Shown: positions 46,344-55,484 of the stretch, in pieces
Numbering within the stretch: position 1 is the stretch's first letter
Layout of the letters: each line of letters opens with the position of its first letter
Source: Agilicoccus flavus
GTDB lineage: Bacteria > Actinomycetota > Actinomycetes > Actinomycetales > Dermatophilaceae
NCBI RefSeq assembly: GCF_014857905.1
Contig: NZ_JACYXE010000015.1
Span: 1-63,495, forward strand
DNA: 63,495 nt
Reading direction: 5' to 3'
The notes under the pieces: model-generated
Databases searched by the model: none
What the model saw: the letters and a program-made list of their open reading frames with translations, nothing else
Told to the model about the DNA's origin: nothing
Position numbers and translations under genes: made by a program

Positions 46344-47429
46344 TCAGAGCGCGGGCCAGGGCACGGCGGGCCAGTCGCGGCTGGGCAGGGGGTGGGTGCG
46401 GCGACGCAGCAGACGACCGATCCGGTGACGCAGCGCCTCGACCTCGTCGACCCTCAGGAGGGCGTCGAGGGCCTCGACGAGCGAATCGGCCGCCGGAAGA
46501 CCGGCCCCGGGCTCCCCGCCGGGCGCATCCGCCTCCGACCCGGCGAGCCGGGCCTCGAGGCGCTGGAGGCGTTCCAGGTCGGCGTCGGGGAGCGGCTCCC
46601 CGGCCCACCCCCACAGGACGGTCCGGAGCTTGTTCTCGACGTGGAACGTCAGCCCGTGGTCGATGCCCCACAACCGTCCGCCGGCATCGACGAGCACGTG
46701 CGATCCCTTGCGGTCGCTGTTGTTGAGGACCGCGTCGAGGACGGACAGCGAGCGCAGCTCTGCGGCGTCGCGGTGCGCGACGACGACCGCTCGCCCGTCG
46801 CCGAGCTCGCCGGAGAGCACCGGGAGCCACCCGCTGGGCAGGCGGTCGGGCGCGAAGAGGCGGACGTAGGCGGGGTCGGCGTCGTCGGAGTACAGCGCGT
46901 CGAGGTCGTCGTCCTCGATGCCCTCCACGTCGTCGAGGTCGTCGAGGTCGTCCCGGTCGTCGACGTCCCCCTCGCCGTCGTCGAACGCGTCATCGGCGCG
47001 GTGATCCTCGCCGGTCGTGGTGGCCTCGGCGTCGTCGTCGGGGTCGACGCCCGGGACGGGCGTGACCCACAGCTGCGCCGAGCCGGGCCCGGCGGGTCCC
47101 TGCCGCAACACGGTCGGCGGGACCACCGACCACCCGCCCGCGTCGGCGACCAGCGACGTGGCCACCTCGCGGTAGGCGAGATGGCCGTGGGGAAAGTCCC
47201 ACAGCGGCCGCTCCCCCGCGACGGGCTTGTAGATGACGTGCGGTGCCCCGCCGCCCTCGGCGGGTGTCGGGCCGGCCGCGTCCGCCGGGTCGTCGACCCG
47301 CGCGAGGAAGGCGGCGTTGGAGGCGTCGAGGACCCGGCCGAGCACGTCGAGCGACCCGGCGGCGAGGCGGCGCCGGACGTCGTCGACGGGTCCGGGCCTC
47401 AGCGCCGGTAGCCGTTCGCGCGGGGGCAC
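46344..47429 (-). CDS. SCO1664 family protein (kinase-like fold)
   Basis: 361-aa protein of the SCO1664 family, related to phosphatidylinositol 3/4-kinase-like folds, function unknown. Matches: LDVLGRVLDASNAAFLARV, VIYKPVAGERPLWDFPHGHL, VLDAVLNNSDRKGSHVLVD and WGIDHGLTFHVENKLRTVLW. A ~55-residue Asp-rich insert (46880-47045) splits the fold. I chose a GTG with GAGGG 6 nt before it, overlapping DUF3090 by 31 bp; a CTG overlapping the DUF3090 stop by 4 bp is a less likely start. Confidence 0.85.
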   Translation of the reverse strand: MPPRERLPALRPGPVDDVRRRLAAGSLDVLGRVLDASNAAFLARVDDPADAAGPTPAEGGGAPHVIYKPVAGERPLWDFPHGHLAYREVATSLVADAGGWSVVPPTVLRQGPAGPGSAQLWVTPVPGVDPDDDAEATTTGEDHRADDAFDDGEGDVDDRDDLDDLDDVEGIEDDDLDALYSDDADPAYVRLFAPDRLPSGWLPVLSGELGDGRAVVVAHRDAAELRSLSVLDAVLNNSDRKGSHVLVDAGGRLWGIDHGLTFHVENKLRTVLWGWAGEPLPDADLERLQRLEARLAGSEADAPGGEPGAGLPAADSLVEALDALLRVDEVEALRHRIGRLLRRRTHPLPSRDWPAVPWPAL

Positions 47430-47953
47430 AGGTGGCCCTCGGACTCGAGGGGGCCGGCGCAGAACGGGCACGGGGGTCGGCCCGCCGCGACGACCCTCTC
47501 GCTGCGTCGCACGAACTCGCGCGCGGACGGGGCGTCGAGGACGACGCGCAGCACGAGCTGGGTGGGGTCGTCCTCCGGTGCGATCTCGGGGGCGCCCGCC
47601 TCGACCTCCTCCAGGACGTCCGCGGAGTCGTACGAGTCGCCGGCGGCGTGGCACTCGAGCACGAGCCGGTCGCGCCGCGGGTCCCAGCTCAGGCCCATGG
47701 TCCCGACGCGGAAGTCCTCTTCGACGGGTGTCGCGAGCGGGTCGTTGTCGGCCGCCCCGGGCACGGCCGCGGGAACGAACTCGTCGAGCAGCTCGCCGAC
47801 GCGCTCGGTGAGGATGTGGACCTGGGCCTTCTCGAGCCCCACCGACACGGTGCGGGCCGAGCCACGGGCCTGGAGGAAGAACTGTCGCTGACCGGGCGGA
47901 CCCACCGTCCCGGTGACGAACCGCTCGGGCGGGTCGAACTCGATCAAGGCCAT
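47399..47953 (-). CDS. DUF3090 family protein
   Basis: 184-aa conserved actinobacterial protein. Begins ALIEFDPPERFVTGTVGPPG and QRQFFLQA; ends in a zinc-ribbon-like CPFCAGPLESEGHLCPRANG. Function unknown; always near SCO1664 and mshC. The ATG lies 7 nt after a TATGGT box. Confidence 0.9.
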   Translation of the reverse strand: MALIEFDPPERFVTGTVGPPGQRQFFLQARGSARTVSVGLEKAQVHILTERVGELLDEFVPAAVPGAADNDPLATPVEEDFRVGTMGLSWDPRRDRLVLECHAAGDSYDSADVLEEVEAGAPEIAPEDDPTQLVLRVVLDAPSAREFVRRSERVVAAGRPPCPFCAGPLESEGHLCPRANGYRR

Positions 47954-47960
47954 GGAATCG

Positions 47961-47966
47961 ACCATA
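47961..47966 (-). promoter_or_regulatory. -10 box of DUF3090
   Basis: TATGGT on the minus strand, 7 nt before the ATG. Confidence 0.45.
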
Positions 47967-48097
47967 GTCGCCCCGCTCCCGGCGGCCGGCGCGGGCCCGG
48001 CGGGTGGGCGCGCGTGTGTCGCGGACCCCCCACGCGGGTAGTCCTGCCTGACGGCGCCGTCGCCGACGGCGCCTGCCCCGACCTGCGAGGAGGACCC

Positions 48098-49783
48098 GTG
48101 CGCATCACCGACACGAGCGACCTGTGGTGGAAGAACGCCGTCATCTACAGCCTGGACGTCGAGACCTACTGCGACAGCAACGGCGACGGCGTCGGCGACC
48201 TGCCGGGTCTGGCCCAGCGGATCGACTACCTCGCCGAGCTCGGCGTCACGGTCCTGTGGCTCATGCCGTTCTACCCGAGCCCCGACAAGGACGACGGCTA
48301 CGACATCACCGACTACTACGACGTCGACCCGCGCCTCGGCACCCTCGGCGACATGGTCGAGGTCATCCGCACGGCCCACGACCGCGGCATCCGCGTCATC
48401 GCCGACCTCGTCATCAACCACACCTCGGACGAGCACCCCTGGTTCAAGGAGGCCCGCAAGAGCAAGGAGAATCCGTACCGCGACTGGTACGTGTGGCGCG
48501 ACACCGAGCCGCCGGACACGTCCGACAAGGTCGTCTTCCCCGACCAGGAGGACAGCATCTGGGAGAAGGACGAGAAGACCGGCGAGTGGTACCTGCACAA
48601 CTTCTATACGTTCCAACCGGACCTCAACATCGCCAACCCCAAGGTGCAGGACGAGATCTTCAAGATCATCGGCTTCTGGACCCAGATGGGCATCGACGGG
48701 TTCCGCGTCGACGCGGTGCCGTTCATCCTCGAGACGACCGGCTATTCGGCGGAGGAGAAGAAGTCGTTCGGCGACCCTCAGCAGTTCCTGCGCGAGGTGA
48801 CCTCGTTCCTCACGCGGCGCACCGGCGACGCGATCCTCCTCGGCGAGGTCAACGTCCCCTACAAGGACCAGCACACGTTCTTCGGGGGTGACCGCGGCGA
48901 CGGCCTGACGATGCAGTTCGACTTCATCGGGATGCAGTCGACGTACCTGGCGTTGGCCCGGCAGGACTGCCGCCCGATCGTCACGTCCCTGGCGCAGCGC
49001 CGCAAGCTGCCGCTGGCCCGCCAGACGCAGTGGGCGAACTTTCTGCGCAACCACGACGAGCTGACCCTCGACAAGCTCACGGAGAAGGAGCGTCAGGAGG
49101 TGTTCGCGGCGTTCGGGCCGGAGGAGGAGATGCAGGTCTACGGGCGCGGCCTCAAGCGGCGCGTCCCGACGATGCTCGACGGCGACCCGCGGCGCATCCG
49201 GATGGCCTACAGCCTGCTCTTCACGCTGCCGGGCACGCCGTCGATCTTCTACGGCGAGGAGATCGGGATGGGCGAGGACCTCGCGCAGGAGGGCCGGATG
49301 GCCGTGCGGACCCCGATGCAGTGGACGTCGGAGGAGAACGGCGGGTTCTCGCAGGCGCCGGCGAGCAAGCTCATCTCCCCGCTGCCGAGCGGGGGCTACG
49401 GGCCCGAGCACGTCAACGTGGCCGACCAGCGCAGCGACCCCGACTCGATGCTCTCGTTCCTGCGGCAGCTCATCTTCCGCTACCGCCAGCACCCCGAGCT
49501 CGGTTGGGGCCAGGTCGACATCGTCGAGCAGCCGGACACCTCCGTGCTCGTCCACGAATGCCGCTGGGACGGCAGCTCGGTCATCGCGGCGCACAACTTC
49601 GGCCCCGACGGGACCACCGTCAGCTTCCGGCTCGACCAGGCCGAGCCGGGCTCGACGCTCGTCGATGTCTTCGCCGACGAGAAGTGCGAGGTCGGCGAGA
49701 AGGGCGACGTCGAGCTCGTCCTCGAGGGGTACGGCTACCGGTGGCTGCGGGTGCAGGGCCCGAACGACCACCGCCTGTACTGA
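48098..49783 (+). CDS. GH13 alpha-amylase family protein (trehalose-synthase-like)
   Basis: 561-aa glycoside hydrolase family 13 enzyme. Start region LWWKNAVIYSLDVETYCDSN resembles trehalose synthase. Catalytic residues: Asp205 (GFRVDAVPF), Glu250 (LLGEVNVP) and Asp320 (RNHDE). The C-terminal beta domain is present. It may interconvert or hydrolyse alpha-glucosides; the exact reaction is not settled. GAGGAGG precedes the GTG. It lies on the plus strand between DUF3090 and the histidine phosphatase, which usually are neighbours. Confidence 0.85.
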   Translation: MRITDTSDLWWKNAVIYSLDVETYCDSNGDGVGDLPGLAQRIDYLAELGVTVLWLMPFYPSPDKDDGYDITDYYDVDPRLGTLGDMVEVIRTAHDRGIRVIADLVINHTSDEHPWFKEARKSKENPYRDWYVWRDTEPPDTSDKVVFPDQEDSIWEKDEKTGEWYLHNFYTFQPDLNIANPKVQDEIFKIIGFWTQMGIDGFRVDAVPFILETTGYSAEEKKSFGDPQQFLREVTSFLTRRTGDAILLGEVNVPYKDQHTFFGGDRGDGLTMQFDFIGMQSTYLALARQDCRPIVTSLAQRRKLPLARQTQWANFLRNHDELTLDKLTEKERQEVFAAFGPEEEMQVYGRGLKRRVPTMLDGDPRRIRMAYSLLFTLPGTPSIFYGEEIGMGEDLAQEGRMAVRTPMQWTSEENGGFSQAPASKLISPLPSGGYGPEHVNVADQRSDPDSMLSFLRQLIFRYRQHPELGWGQVDIVEQPDTSVLVHECRWDGSSVIAAHNFGPDGTTVSFRLDQAEPGSTLVDVFADEKCEVGEKGDVELVLEGYGYRWLRVQGPNDHRLY

Positions 49784-49787
49784 GTCC

Positions 49788-50519
49788 TCACACTCCCCCG
49801 CCGACGGCGGCGTCGCCCGATCCCGCGGGCGCGCCGCCGTCCGGCGTCCCGTCCGCCGGTACGGGAGGCGGCGCGACGAGCCCGGACAGGTCGTGACCCG
49901 TGCCGTTGACCGTGAGGACGAACGGTCGGCGCGGCGTGTAGCGCACGGCGGACAGCGACGCGGGCGAGACGGTGATCCGCTGGAACTGGTCCAGGTGGGT
50001 GCCGGCGGCGTCGGCGAGGATCGCCTTGATGACGTCGCCGTGGGAGACCGCGACCCACAGGGCGTCGGCCCCGTGCTCGGCCTCGACGAGGGCGTCGGTC
50101 TCGCGGATCGCCGCGACCGCGCGGGCGGCCATGTCGGCGATGCCCTCCCCGGGGAAGTCCTCGCCGTCGGGGAACCTGGCGGCGCTGGGCTGGTCCTGCA
50201 CGACGCGCCACATCGGTTCGGCGGCGAGGTCGGTGAGCGCCCGCCCCGTCCACGCGCCGTACCGGCACTCGCCGAGGCGCTCGTCCTGGGCCACCCGGAC
50301 GCCGGGCCAGGCCTGCGCGAGGGCGGCTGCGGTCTCGCGGCAGCGCTGCAAGGGGCTCGTCATCACCGCCCGCACCGGCAGGGTGCCCAGCCGGTCGGAG
50401 AGGGCCTCGACCTGGGCCCGACCGTGGTCGTCCAGACCCACGCCCGGAGTCCACCCGGCGAGCACCCCGGACGTGTTGGCTGCGGTCCGCCCGTGGCGGA
50501 CGACGAGGACTGTCGGCAC
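49788..50519 (-). CDS. Histidine phosphatase family protein (MSMEG_4193-type)
   Basis: 243-aa phosphoglycerate-mutase-like phosphatase. RHG motif VVRHGRTAANTSG with the catalytic His, SPLQRCRETA, and VSHGDVIKAILADAAG with the second His. The MSMEG_4193 subgroup usually heads the DUF3090-SCO1664-mshC cluster. The GTG start follows a TAGAGT box by 6 nt. The last ~40 residues are a Pro/Gly-rich tail. Confidence 0.9.
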   Translation of the reverse strand: MPTVLVVRHGRTAANTSGVLAGWTPGVGLDDHGRAQVEALSDRLGTLPVRAVMTSPLQRCRETAAALAQAWPGVRVAQDERLGECRYGAWTGRALTDLAAEPMWRVVQDQPSAARFPDGEDFPGEGIADMAARAVAAIRETDALVEAEHGADALWVAVSHGDVIKAILADAAGTHLDQFQRITVSPASLSAVRYTPRRPFVLTVNGTGHDLSGLVAPPPVPADGTPDGGAPAGSGDAAVGGGV

Positions 50520-50525
50520 GCACCC

Positions 50526-50531
50526 ACTCTA
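50526..50531 (-). promoter_or_regulatory. -10 box of the histidine phosphatase gene
   Basis: TAGAGT on the minus strand, 6 nt before the GTG. Confidence 0.45.
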
Positions 50532-50630
50532 CGAACGGTCCGCGTCGCCGCCCGGACCCGGTGCCTCCGGCAGGGTCAGGGTGGGCCCGAGGAGCCGCGT
50601 GCTTGGCGGCGAGGTCACCGGCGTGGTCCC

Positions 50631-51626
50631 ATGAACGACGTGATCGTGGACCAGGCCCTGTACATCGACGGTGTCCGTCGACCCTGCGGCGACGTCGGGG
50701 CCGAGCTGACCCACCTGTCGGAGCCGGGGGCGTCGGAGGGCAGCCGGTACCTGTGGATCGGGCTCAAGGACCCGACGGACGCCGAGTTCGCGACGATGCG
50801 CGAGCAGCTGCACCTGCACCCGCTCGCGGTCGAGGACGCCGTGGTGGGGCGGCAACGGCCGAAGATCGACTTCTACGAGGAGTCGATCTTCGTCAACCTC
50901 AAGACCCTGCGCTACCTCGAGGAGACCTCCGACGTCGAGACCGGGGAGCTGCAGATCTTCATCGGGTCACACTTCGTCCTGACGGTCCGCACCGGCGAGG
51001 CCAACCCGCTCGCGGGGATCCGTGCCGGCCTCGAGCACAACCCCGCTCGCGCCGCCCTCGGGCCGCAGGCGGTGCTGCACGCGGTGATCGACCACATCGT
51101 CGACACCTACGTGGAGGTCGACCTCGAGCTGGGTCGCGACCTCGAGGAGATCGAGGAACGCGTCTTCGCGGGGTCGACCGACGTGCGGGGCAGCGAGATC
51201 TACAAGCTCAAGCGCGAGGTGCTCGAGTTCAAGCGGGCGTCCCTGCCGCTGGTCGTCCCGTTGCGCCGCATCGTCTCCGGGGACCACCGACGCGCCTTCG
51301 ACAAGCGACTTCGTCCCTTCTTCGCCGACGTCCTCGACCACCTGCTCCAGGTGGCCGACCACGTCGAGTCCTACGACCACCTGCTCTCCGACATCCTCGC
51401 CGCGCACCTCTCACAGGTGTCGGTGCGCCAGAACGAGGACATGCGCAAGATCTCGGCGTGGGTGGCCATCGCGGCCGTGCCCACGATGATCGCCGGGGTG
51501 TACGGGATGAACTTCGACTGGATGCCCGAGCTGACGTGGCACTACGGCTACTTCTACGCCCTCGGCCTCATGCTCACCGCCTGCGCCGGCCTGTTCGCCC
51601 AGTTCAAGCGGGTGGGCTGGTTGTGA
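50631..51626 (+). CDS. corA: CorA family magnesium/cobalt transporter
   Basis: 331-aa pentameric divalent-cation channel. The N-terminal cytoplasmic domain is alpha/beta, then a long stalk helix, and two C-terminal helices with the selectivity motif GMNF (VYGMNFDWMPEL) and a short basic end FKRVGWL. The ATG was chosen by family length. Confidence 0.9.
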   Translation: MNDVIVDQALYIDGVRRPCGDVGAELTHLSEPGASEGSRYLWIGLKDPTDAEFATMREQLHLHPLAVEDAVVGRQRPKIDFYEESIFVNLKTLRYLEETSDVETGELQIFIGSHFVLTVRTGEANPLAGIRAGLEHNPARAALGPQAVLHAVIDHIVDTYVEVDLELGRDLEEIEERVFAGSTDVRGSEIYKLKREVLEFKRASLPLVVPLRRIVSGDHRRAFDKRLRPFFADVLDHLLQVADHVESYDHLLSDILAAHLSQVSVRQNEDMRKISAWVAIAAVPTMIAGVYGMNFDWMPELTWHYGYFYALGLMLTACAGLFAQFKRVGWL

Positions 51627-51633
51627 GCCGCGA

Positions 51634-52485
51634 TCAGGTCGCGGACATGACCCCGCCGCCGAGCAGCCCGATGAGGACGAGGCCCAGCACGACGCGGTAG
51701 TAGATGAAGGGGCGCAGCGAGTTCGTCGCGACGAAGCGCAGCAGCCACGCGATCGAGGCGTAGGCGACGATGAAGGAGACGACGATCCCGACGATCATCG
51801 GACCGAACGGGATGATGGCGGGGTCGACGTCCTTGAGCCCGAACAGGCCCGCCGCGGTGAGCGCGGGGATGGCGAGGAAGAACGACAGCTCGGTGGCGGC
51901 GACCCGGTTGATGCCGCTGAGCAGGCCGGCGGAGATCGTCGCCCCGGAGCGGGAGACGCCGGGGAACACGGCCGCGAGGCACTGCACGGCGCCGATGACG
52001 AGGCCGTCCTTGATGGTGACGTCGTTCTCGGCCCGCTCCGCGCCGGCGGCCACGGTGCGTTCGTAGCGCTTCTCGGCGTACCACATGACGCCGCTCCAGA
52101 GGATGAGGGAGAAGGCGACGACCCACAGGGACCGCAGGGGGCCCTCGATGAGGTCGCGCAGCAGGAAGCCGACGATGCCGACGGGCAGGGAGCCGAGGAC
52201 CACCGCCCACGCGAGGCGATACTCGTCGCCGCGCACGGACTCGTCGCGCAGGCCCGCGAACCACGCCTTGGCCAGCCCGAGGATCTTCGTCCAGAAGAAG
52301 AACAGCGTCGCGAGGATGGCGCCGATCTGGATCGTCGCGGTGTACCCGGTGACCGTGGGGTTGTCGATCGGGAGGCCGAGCAGGTGCTCGGCGATCGTCA
52401 GGTGGCCGGTCGACGAGACGGGCAGATACTCGGTGAGGCCTTCGACGATGCCGAGGATGACGGCGTCCAGGTAGGACAGTTCCAC
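51634..52485 (-). CDS. uppP: Undecaprenyl-diphosphatase UppP/BacA
   Basis: 283-aa membrane phosphatase that recycles the lipid carrier for peptidoglycan; also gives bacitracin resistance. The two active-site blocks EGLTEYLPVSSTGHL and FPGVSRSGATI are intact, within ~8 helices. The GTG with AGAGGA before it gives the typical start VELSYLDAVILG; a longer reading adds a non-conserved basic stretch. Confidence 0.95.
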   Translation of the reverse strand: MELSYLDAVILGIVEGLTEYLPVSSTGHLTIAEHLLGLPIDNPTVTGYTATIQIGAILATLFFFWTKILGLAKAWFAGLRDESVRGDEYRLAWAVVLGSLPVGIVGFLLRDLIEGPLRSLWVVAFSLILWSGVMWYAEKRYERTVAAGAERAENDVTIKDGLVIGAVQCLAAVFPGVSRSGATISAGLLSGINRVAATELSFFLAIPALTAAGLFGLKDVDPAIIPFGPMIVGIVVSFIVAYASIAWLLRFVATNSLRPFIYYRVVLGLVLIGLLGGGVMSAT

Positions 52486-52555
52486 GGGTGGGGTTCCTCT
52501 CTCGGGACGGCGTGCCGGACGGGAAACGGACACACCAGGAGAACGGACACAGAAA

Positions 52556-52580
52556 AGACGCCACGCACGAGGTGGCGTCT
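52556..52580 (-). terminator. Rho-independent terminator (minus strand)
   Basis: 9-bp stem AGACGCCAC/GTGGCGTCT with a 7-nt loop, followed on the minus strand by TTTCTG. It ends the transcript of the acidic-protein gene before uppP. Confidence 0.75.
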
Positions 52581-52654
52581 GCTTCTGGGCTCAGTCTAGG
52601 TCGGCGACGCTGAACGGAGGCTGAGCGTGCCGGGCGGATCGACGCCGGCGCAGG

Positions 52655-53014
52655 TCAGCGCCCCTGCGTGCCACCCTCGGCCGGGCAGGTCGTCGAGGCC
52701 TCGTCGTCGAAGTCGTCGCCGTCCAGGCCCACGTAGGGCCCGTCCTCGTCGTCCCCGTCGTCGTCGTCGTCCTCGTCGTCGTCGTCGTCCTCGTCGAAGT
52801 CGTCGTCCTCGTCGTCGCTGTAGATCTCGAGGGGGGTGACCTCCTCGTAGGCGTCCATGAGCGCGTCCTCGTACCGGTCGAACGCCTCGGCGACGTCCTG
52901 GTAGGCGGCGACGACGGTCGGGTCGTTCTCGCCGCGCCGGGACGACGCGGCCTCGAGGTGGCGCTCGAGGGCGGAGACGAAGGTGGCCAGGGCGGCCCGC
53001 GGGTCAGCGCTCAT
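52655..53014 (-). CDS. Small acidic protein ('primosomal protein'-type hypothetical)
   Basis: 119-aa protein with a helical N-terminal half (DPRAALATFVSALERHLEAA; DVAEAFDRYEDALMDAYEEV) and an extremely Asp/Glu-rich second half encoded by a GTC-rich tract. Such proteins sit next to DUF5703 in many actinobacteria and are sometimes labelled primosomal protein; no function is established. Confidence 0.7.
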   Translation of the reverse strand: MSADPRAALATFVSALERHLEAASSRRGENDPTVVAAYQDVAEAFDRYEDALMDAYEEVTPLEIYSDDEDDDFDEDDDDDEDDDDDGDDEDGPYVGLDGDDFDDEASTTCPAEGGTQGR

Positions 53015-53085
53015 GGGTCGAAACTACCCCCTGGCGAGGCGGATCGCCCACCGCGCCACGGGACGCGCGAGAGACAATGGCCGTG

Positions 53086-53271
53086 ATGATCGACTACGAG
53101 TACCGCATCCTCACCTTCGGCCGCGACGTGACGCGTTCACAGGCCCGACAGATCCTCGCCGAACAGGCGGAACGCGAGCAATGGGAGATGGTCCGCCTGC
53201 GGCTCTACCTCGGCGGGGGGCGCCGGGTATGGCTGCGCCGCAAGATCATCCGCGTGCGCCGGACGGCCTGA
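53086..53271 (+). CDS. DUF5703 family protein
   Basis: 61-aa basic protein (MIDYEYRILTFGRDVTRSQA ... RRVWLRRKIIRV), the compact DUF5703 pattern, function unknown. The ATG at 53086 is favoured over one three codons earlier because a GACAAT box lies 7 nt before it. It is divergent from the acidic-protein gene. Confidence 0.8.
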   Translation: MIDYEYRILTFGRDVTRSQARQILAEQAEREQWEMVRLRLYLGGGRRVWLRRKIIRVRRTA

Positions 53272-53321
53272 ACCGGAGAACGGGCCGACCCGGGGAACCC
53301 GGGGGAACCCGGTACCGGTTC

Positions 53322-54713
53322 TCAGCAGTCGCGCACGAGGCGGGACAGCACCCGCGTGCCGAACCGCAGCGACTCCACCGGGACGCGCTCGTCGACGCCG
53401 TGGAACATGGGCGCGAACGGCAGGTCCGGCGGGAGCCGCAGCGGGGCGAACCCGTAGCCGGTGACCCCGAGTCGGGCGAGGTGCTTGTTGTCGGTCCCGC
53501 CCGACAGGCAGTACGGGAGAAGGCTCGCCTCGGGGTCCTCCGCCCGGATCGCCGCGTGCATCGCATCGACCAGGTCCCCGGAGAACGGGGCCTGCAGGTC
53601 GATGCCGTGGTGGTGCACGTCGACGCGGACGTGCTCCCCGACCAGTCCCGCCACGGTGGCCATGAGCTCGTCGAAGTGGCCCGGCAGGAAGCGGCAGTCC
53701 ACGGTGGCCGTCGCGGTCTGCGGGACGACGTTGTGCTTGTACCCGCCGGACAGGCTCGTCGGGTTGGCCGTGTCGGCGAGGGTCCCCTCGACGAAGCCCC
53801 GGGCACCCGGGATGAGCGCCAGGAGGTCGGTGCAGTCGTCGGCGGAGTAGCCGACGCCGGTGAGGTCGCGCAGACCGTCGAGCAGGCCCCGCACCGAGGC
53901 GATGTAGCGCCGCGGCCACCGGTGGTCGGCGATCGCCGCCACCGCGCGGGCGAGGTGGACGACGGCGTTGTCCTGCGTCGGGACCGAGCCGTGGCCGGCG
54001 GTGCCCGTGGCCGTGAGGGTGAGCCACGCGATGCCCTTCTCGGCCGTCTGCAGGAGGTACGCGCGCCGGTCGGCCCCGTCGGGTCCCGGGACGGTGACGC
54101 TGAAGCCACCGACCTCACTGACGGCCTGCGTGACCCCCTCGAACAGATCGGGGCGGTGGTCGACGAGCCAACCGGCCCCGTCGACGCCGCCCGCCTCCTC
54201 GTCGGCGAAGAACGCCCACACGATGTCGCGGGGCGGGCGCGTCCCCGTGCGGGCCAGGTCGCGCAGGACCGACAACATCATCGCGTCCATGTCCTTCATG
54301 TCCACCGCGCCGCGCCCCCACACGCAGCCGTCCTCCCGCAGCTCACCGCCGAACGGGTCGGCCCGCCAGTCGGCCGCGTTCGCGGGGACGACGTCGAGGT
54401 GGCCGTGCAGGCACAGCGCCGGCCGGTCGGGATCCGCTCCGGACGTGCGGAGGACGACGTTGGCCCTCCCCGGCCCCGACTCGGCGTACTCGGGATCCAG
54501 CCCCACCTCGGTGAGCTGTTCCATGACGTACTCGGCGGCCGGCCGCTCCCCCGGCCCGGACCCGTCGCCGTAGTTGCTCGTGTCGATGCGGATCAGCTCG
54601 GAGCAGATCCGCGCGACCTCGTCCTGCGGGTCGGGCGCGCCGCCGGCCGTCGTCCGAGGACGGTCTCCGGCCGTGGGGGCGGGAGTCGGATCGGGCGTCT
54701 GGGGATCGGCCAT
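53322..54713 (-). CDS. M20/M25/M40 family metallo-hydrolase
   Basis: 463-aa zinc peptidase/deacylase. Zinc ligands and catalytic residues: LCLHGHLDVVPA, GRGAVDMKDMDA, FADEEAGG (catalytic Glu), and a His in SGGTDNKHLARLG. The lid domain lies between. Probably a dipeptidase or acyl-amino-acid hydrolase. The N-terminal ~30 residues are a Pro/Thr-rich lead. Confidence 0.9.
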   Translation of the reverse strand: MADPQTPDPTPAPTAGDRPRTTAGGAPDPQDEVARICSELIRIDTSNYGDGSGPGERPAAEYVMEQLTEVGLDPEYAESGPGRANVVLRTSGADPDRPALCLHGHLDVVPANAADWRADPFGGELREDGCVWGRGAVDMKDMDAMMLSVLRDLARTGTRPPRDIVWAFFADEEAGGVDGAGWLVDHRPDLFEGVTQAVSEVGGFSVTVPGPDGADRRAYLLQTAEKGIAWLTLTATGTAGHGSVPTQDNAVVHLARAVAAIADHRWPRRYIASVRGLLDGLRDLTGVGYSADDCTDLLALIPGARGFVEGTLADTANPTSLSGGYKHNVVPQTATATVDCRFLPGHFDELMATVAGLVGEHVRVDVHHHGIDLQAPFSGDLVDAMHAAIRAEDPEASLLPYCLSGGTDNKHLARLGVTGYGFAPLRLPPDLPFAPMFHGVDERVPVESLRFGTRVLSRLVRDC

Positions 54714-54763
54714 GTCGCCAGCCTACGAGCGGGCGTGTGCCGAGCGGGCGGCCCCGGGCACGA

Positions 54764-54797
54764 CGAAGGCCCCGAACCCGGTGGGTCGGAGCCTTCG
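54764..54797 (-). terminator. Imperfect hairpin after tRNA-Leu
   Basis: CGAAGGC...GCCTTCG with a mostly paired CCCGAACCC/GGGTCGGAG inside; probably ends the tRNA transcript. Confidence 0.5.
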
Positions 54798-54836
54798 ATG
54801 ATCTCTGACGCCTGCGGACCTCAAGAGGCTGATGTG

Positions 54837-54924
54837 TGGTGTCCGGAGGGGGACTTGAACCCCCACGCCCGATAAAGGGCACTAGCACCTCAAGCTAGCG
54901 CGTCTGCCATTCCGCCACCCGGAC
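54837..54924 (-). tRNA. tRNA-Leu (anticodon GAG)
   Basis: Complete cloverleaf on the minus strand: acceptor GTCCGGG with CTCCGGAC, D-arm GGCGGAATGGCAGACGC, anticodon arm CTAGC-TTGAGGT-GCTAG with anticodon GAG, a long variable arm GCCCTTTATCGGGC typical of type II tRNA, and T-arm GGGGGTTCAAGTCCCCC. The CCA end is encoded (ACCA follows). Confidence 0.95.
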
Positions 54925-55031
54925 AGGGTGATCGCGGGGCCCCGAACCGGTTCCTCGCAACGACATGGAACGGTAGCACGAGGGCGCCGGGGGGACGAAA
55001 ACGAGCCGTCCACCCCGGGCGGCCTCGGCCG

Positions 55032-55304
55032 TCAGTACCGCCGGATCGCTCCCGGGTCCCCGTCGGCGGAGCGGACGGCCCGCAGCTTGGCGATCGTCTC
55101 GGGGTCGTGCGCCTGCGCCGCCGGGTCCTCGACGAGGGCCGTGAGCACGAGCATGTACCCGGCCCGGGTCAGCCCGAGCGTGCGCTCCGCCTCGGCGAAC
55201 TTCATGTCGGCGGTCGCCGCGGCGTGGCCGAAGCGTCGTTCGAGGTCGAGCACCCCCTGGTCGCGTCGGGACAGGGCGGGCCGTGACCGGCGGCGGATCT
55301 CCAT
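55032..55304 (-). CDS. DUF3263 family protein
   Basis: 90-aa small protein: LSRRDQGVLDLERRFGHAAA, FAEAERTLGLTRAGYMLVLT and DPAAQAHDPETIAKLRAVR match the DUF3263 pattern, a small HTH-like domain in actinobacteria. Function unknown. The ATG has a perfect AGGAGG. Confidence 0.85.
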   Translation of the reverse strand: MEIRRRSRPALSRRDQGVLDLERRFGHAAATADMKFAEAERTLGLTRAGYMLVLTALVEDPAAQAHDPETIAKLRAVRSADGDPGAIRRY

Positions 55305-55484
55305 GCAAACCTCCTGGGTCTCGATCGCTCCCATCGACACCGCTGACCGCGAACTGAGCGGTGGGCGGTGTGGGGCCCTGAGCGCCACGGCATCTCGGGT
55401 TCGCCTGGGGCGCGGACCCCGTCCCCGCGCCGGGCGCGGCGATAGAGTGGGCGCTCCGCCACGACCACCGCTGAGAGGCACCGC

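Noticed and set aside
52735-52815. GTC trinucleotide tract considered as a microsatellite or CRISPR-like array
   Set aside because: It is explained by Asp/Glu codons of the small acidic protein; there are no regular spacers.
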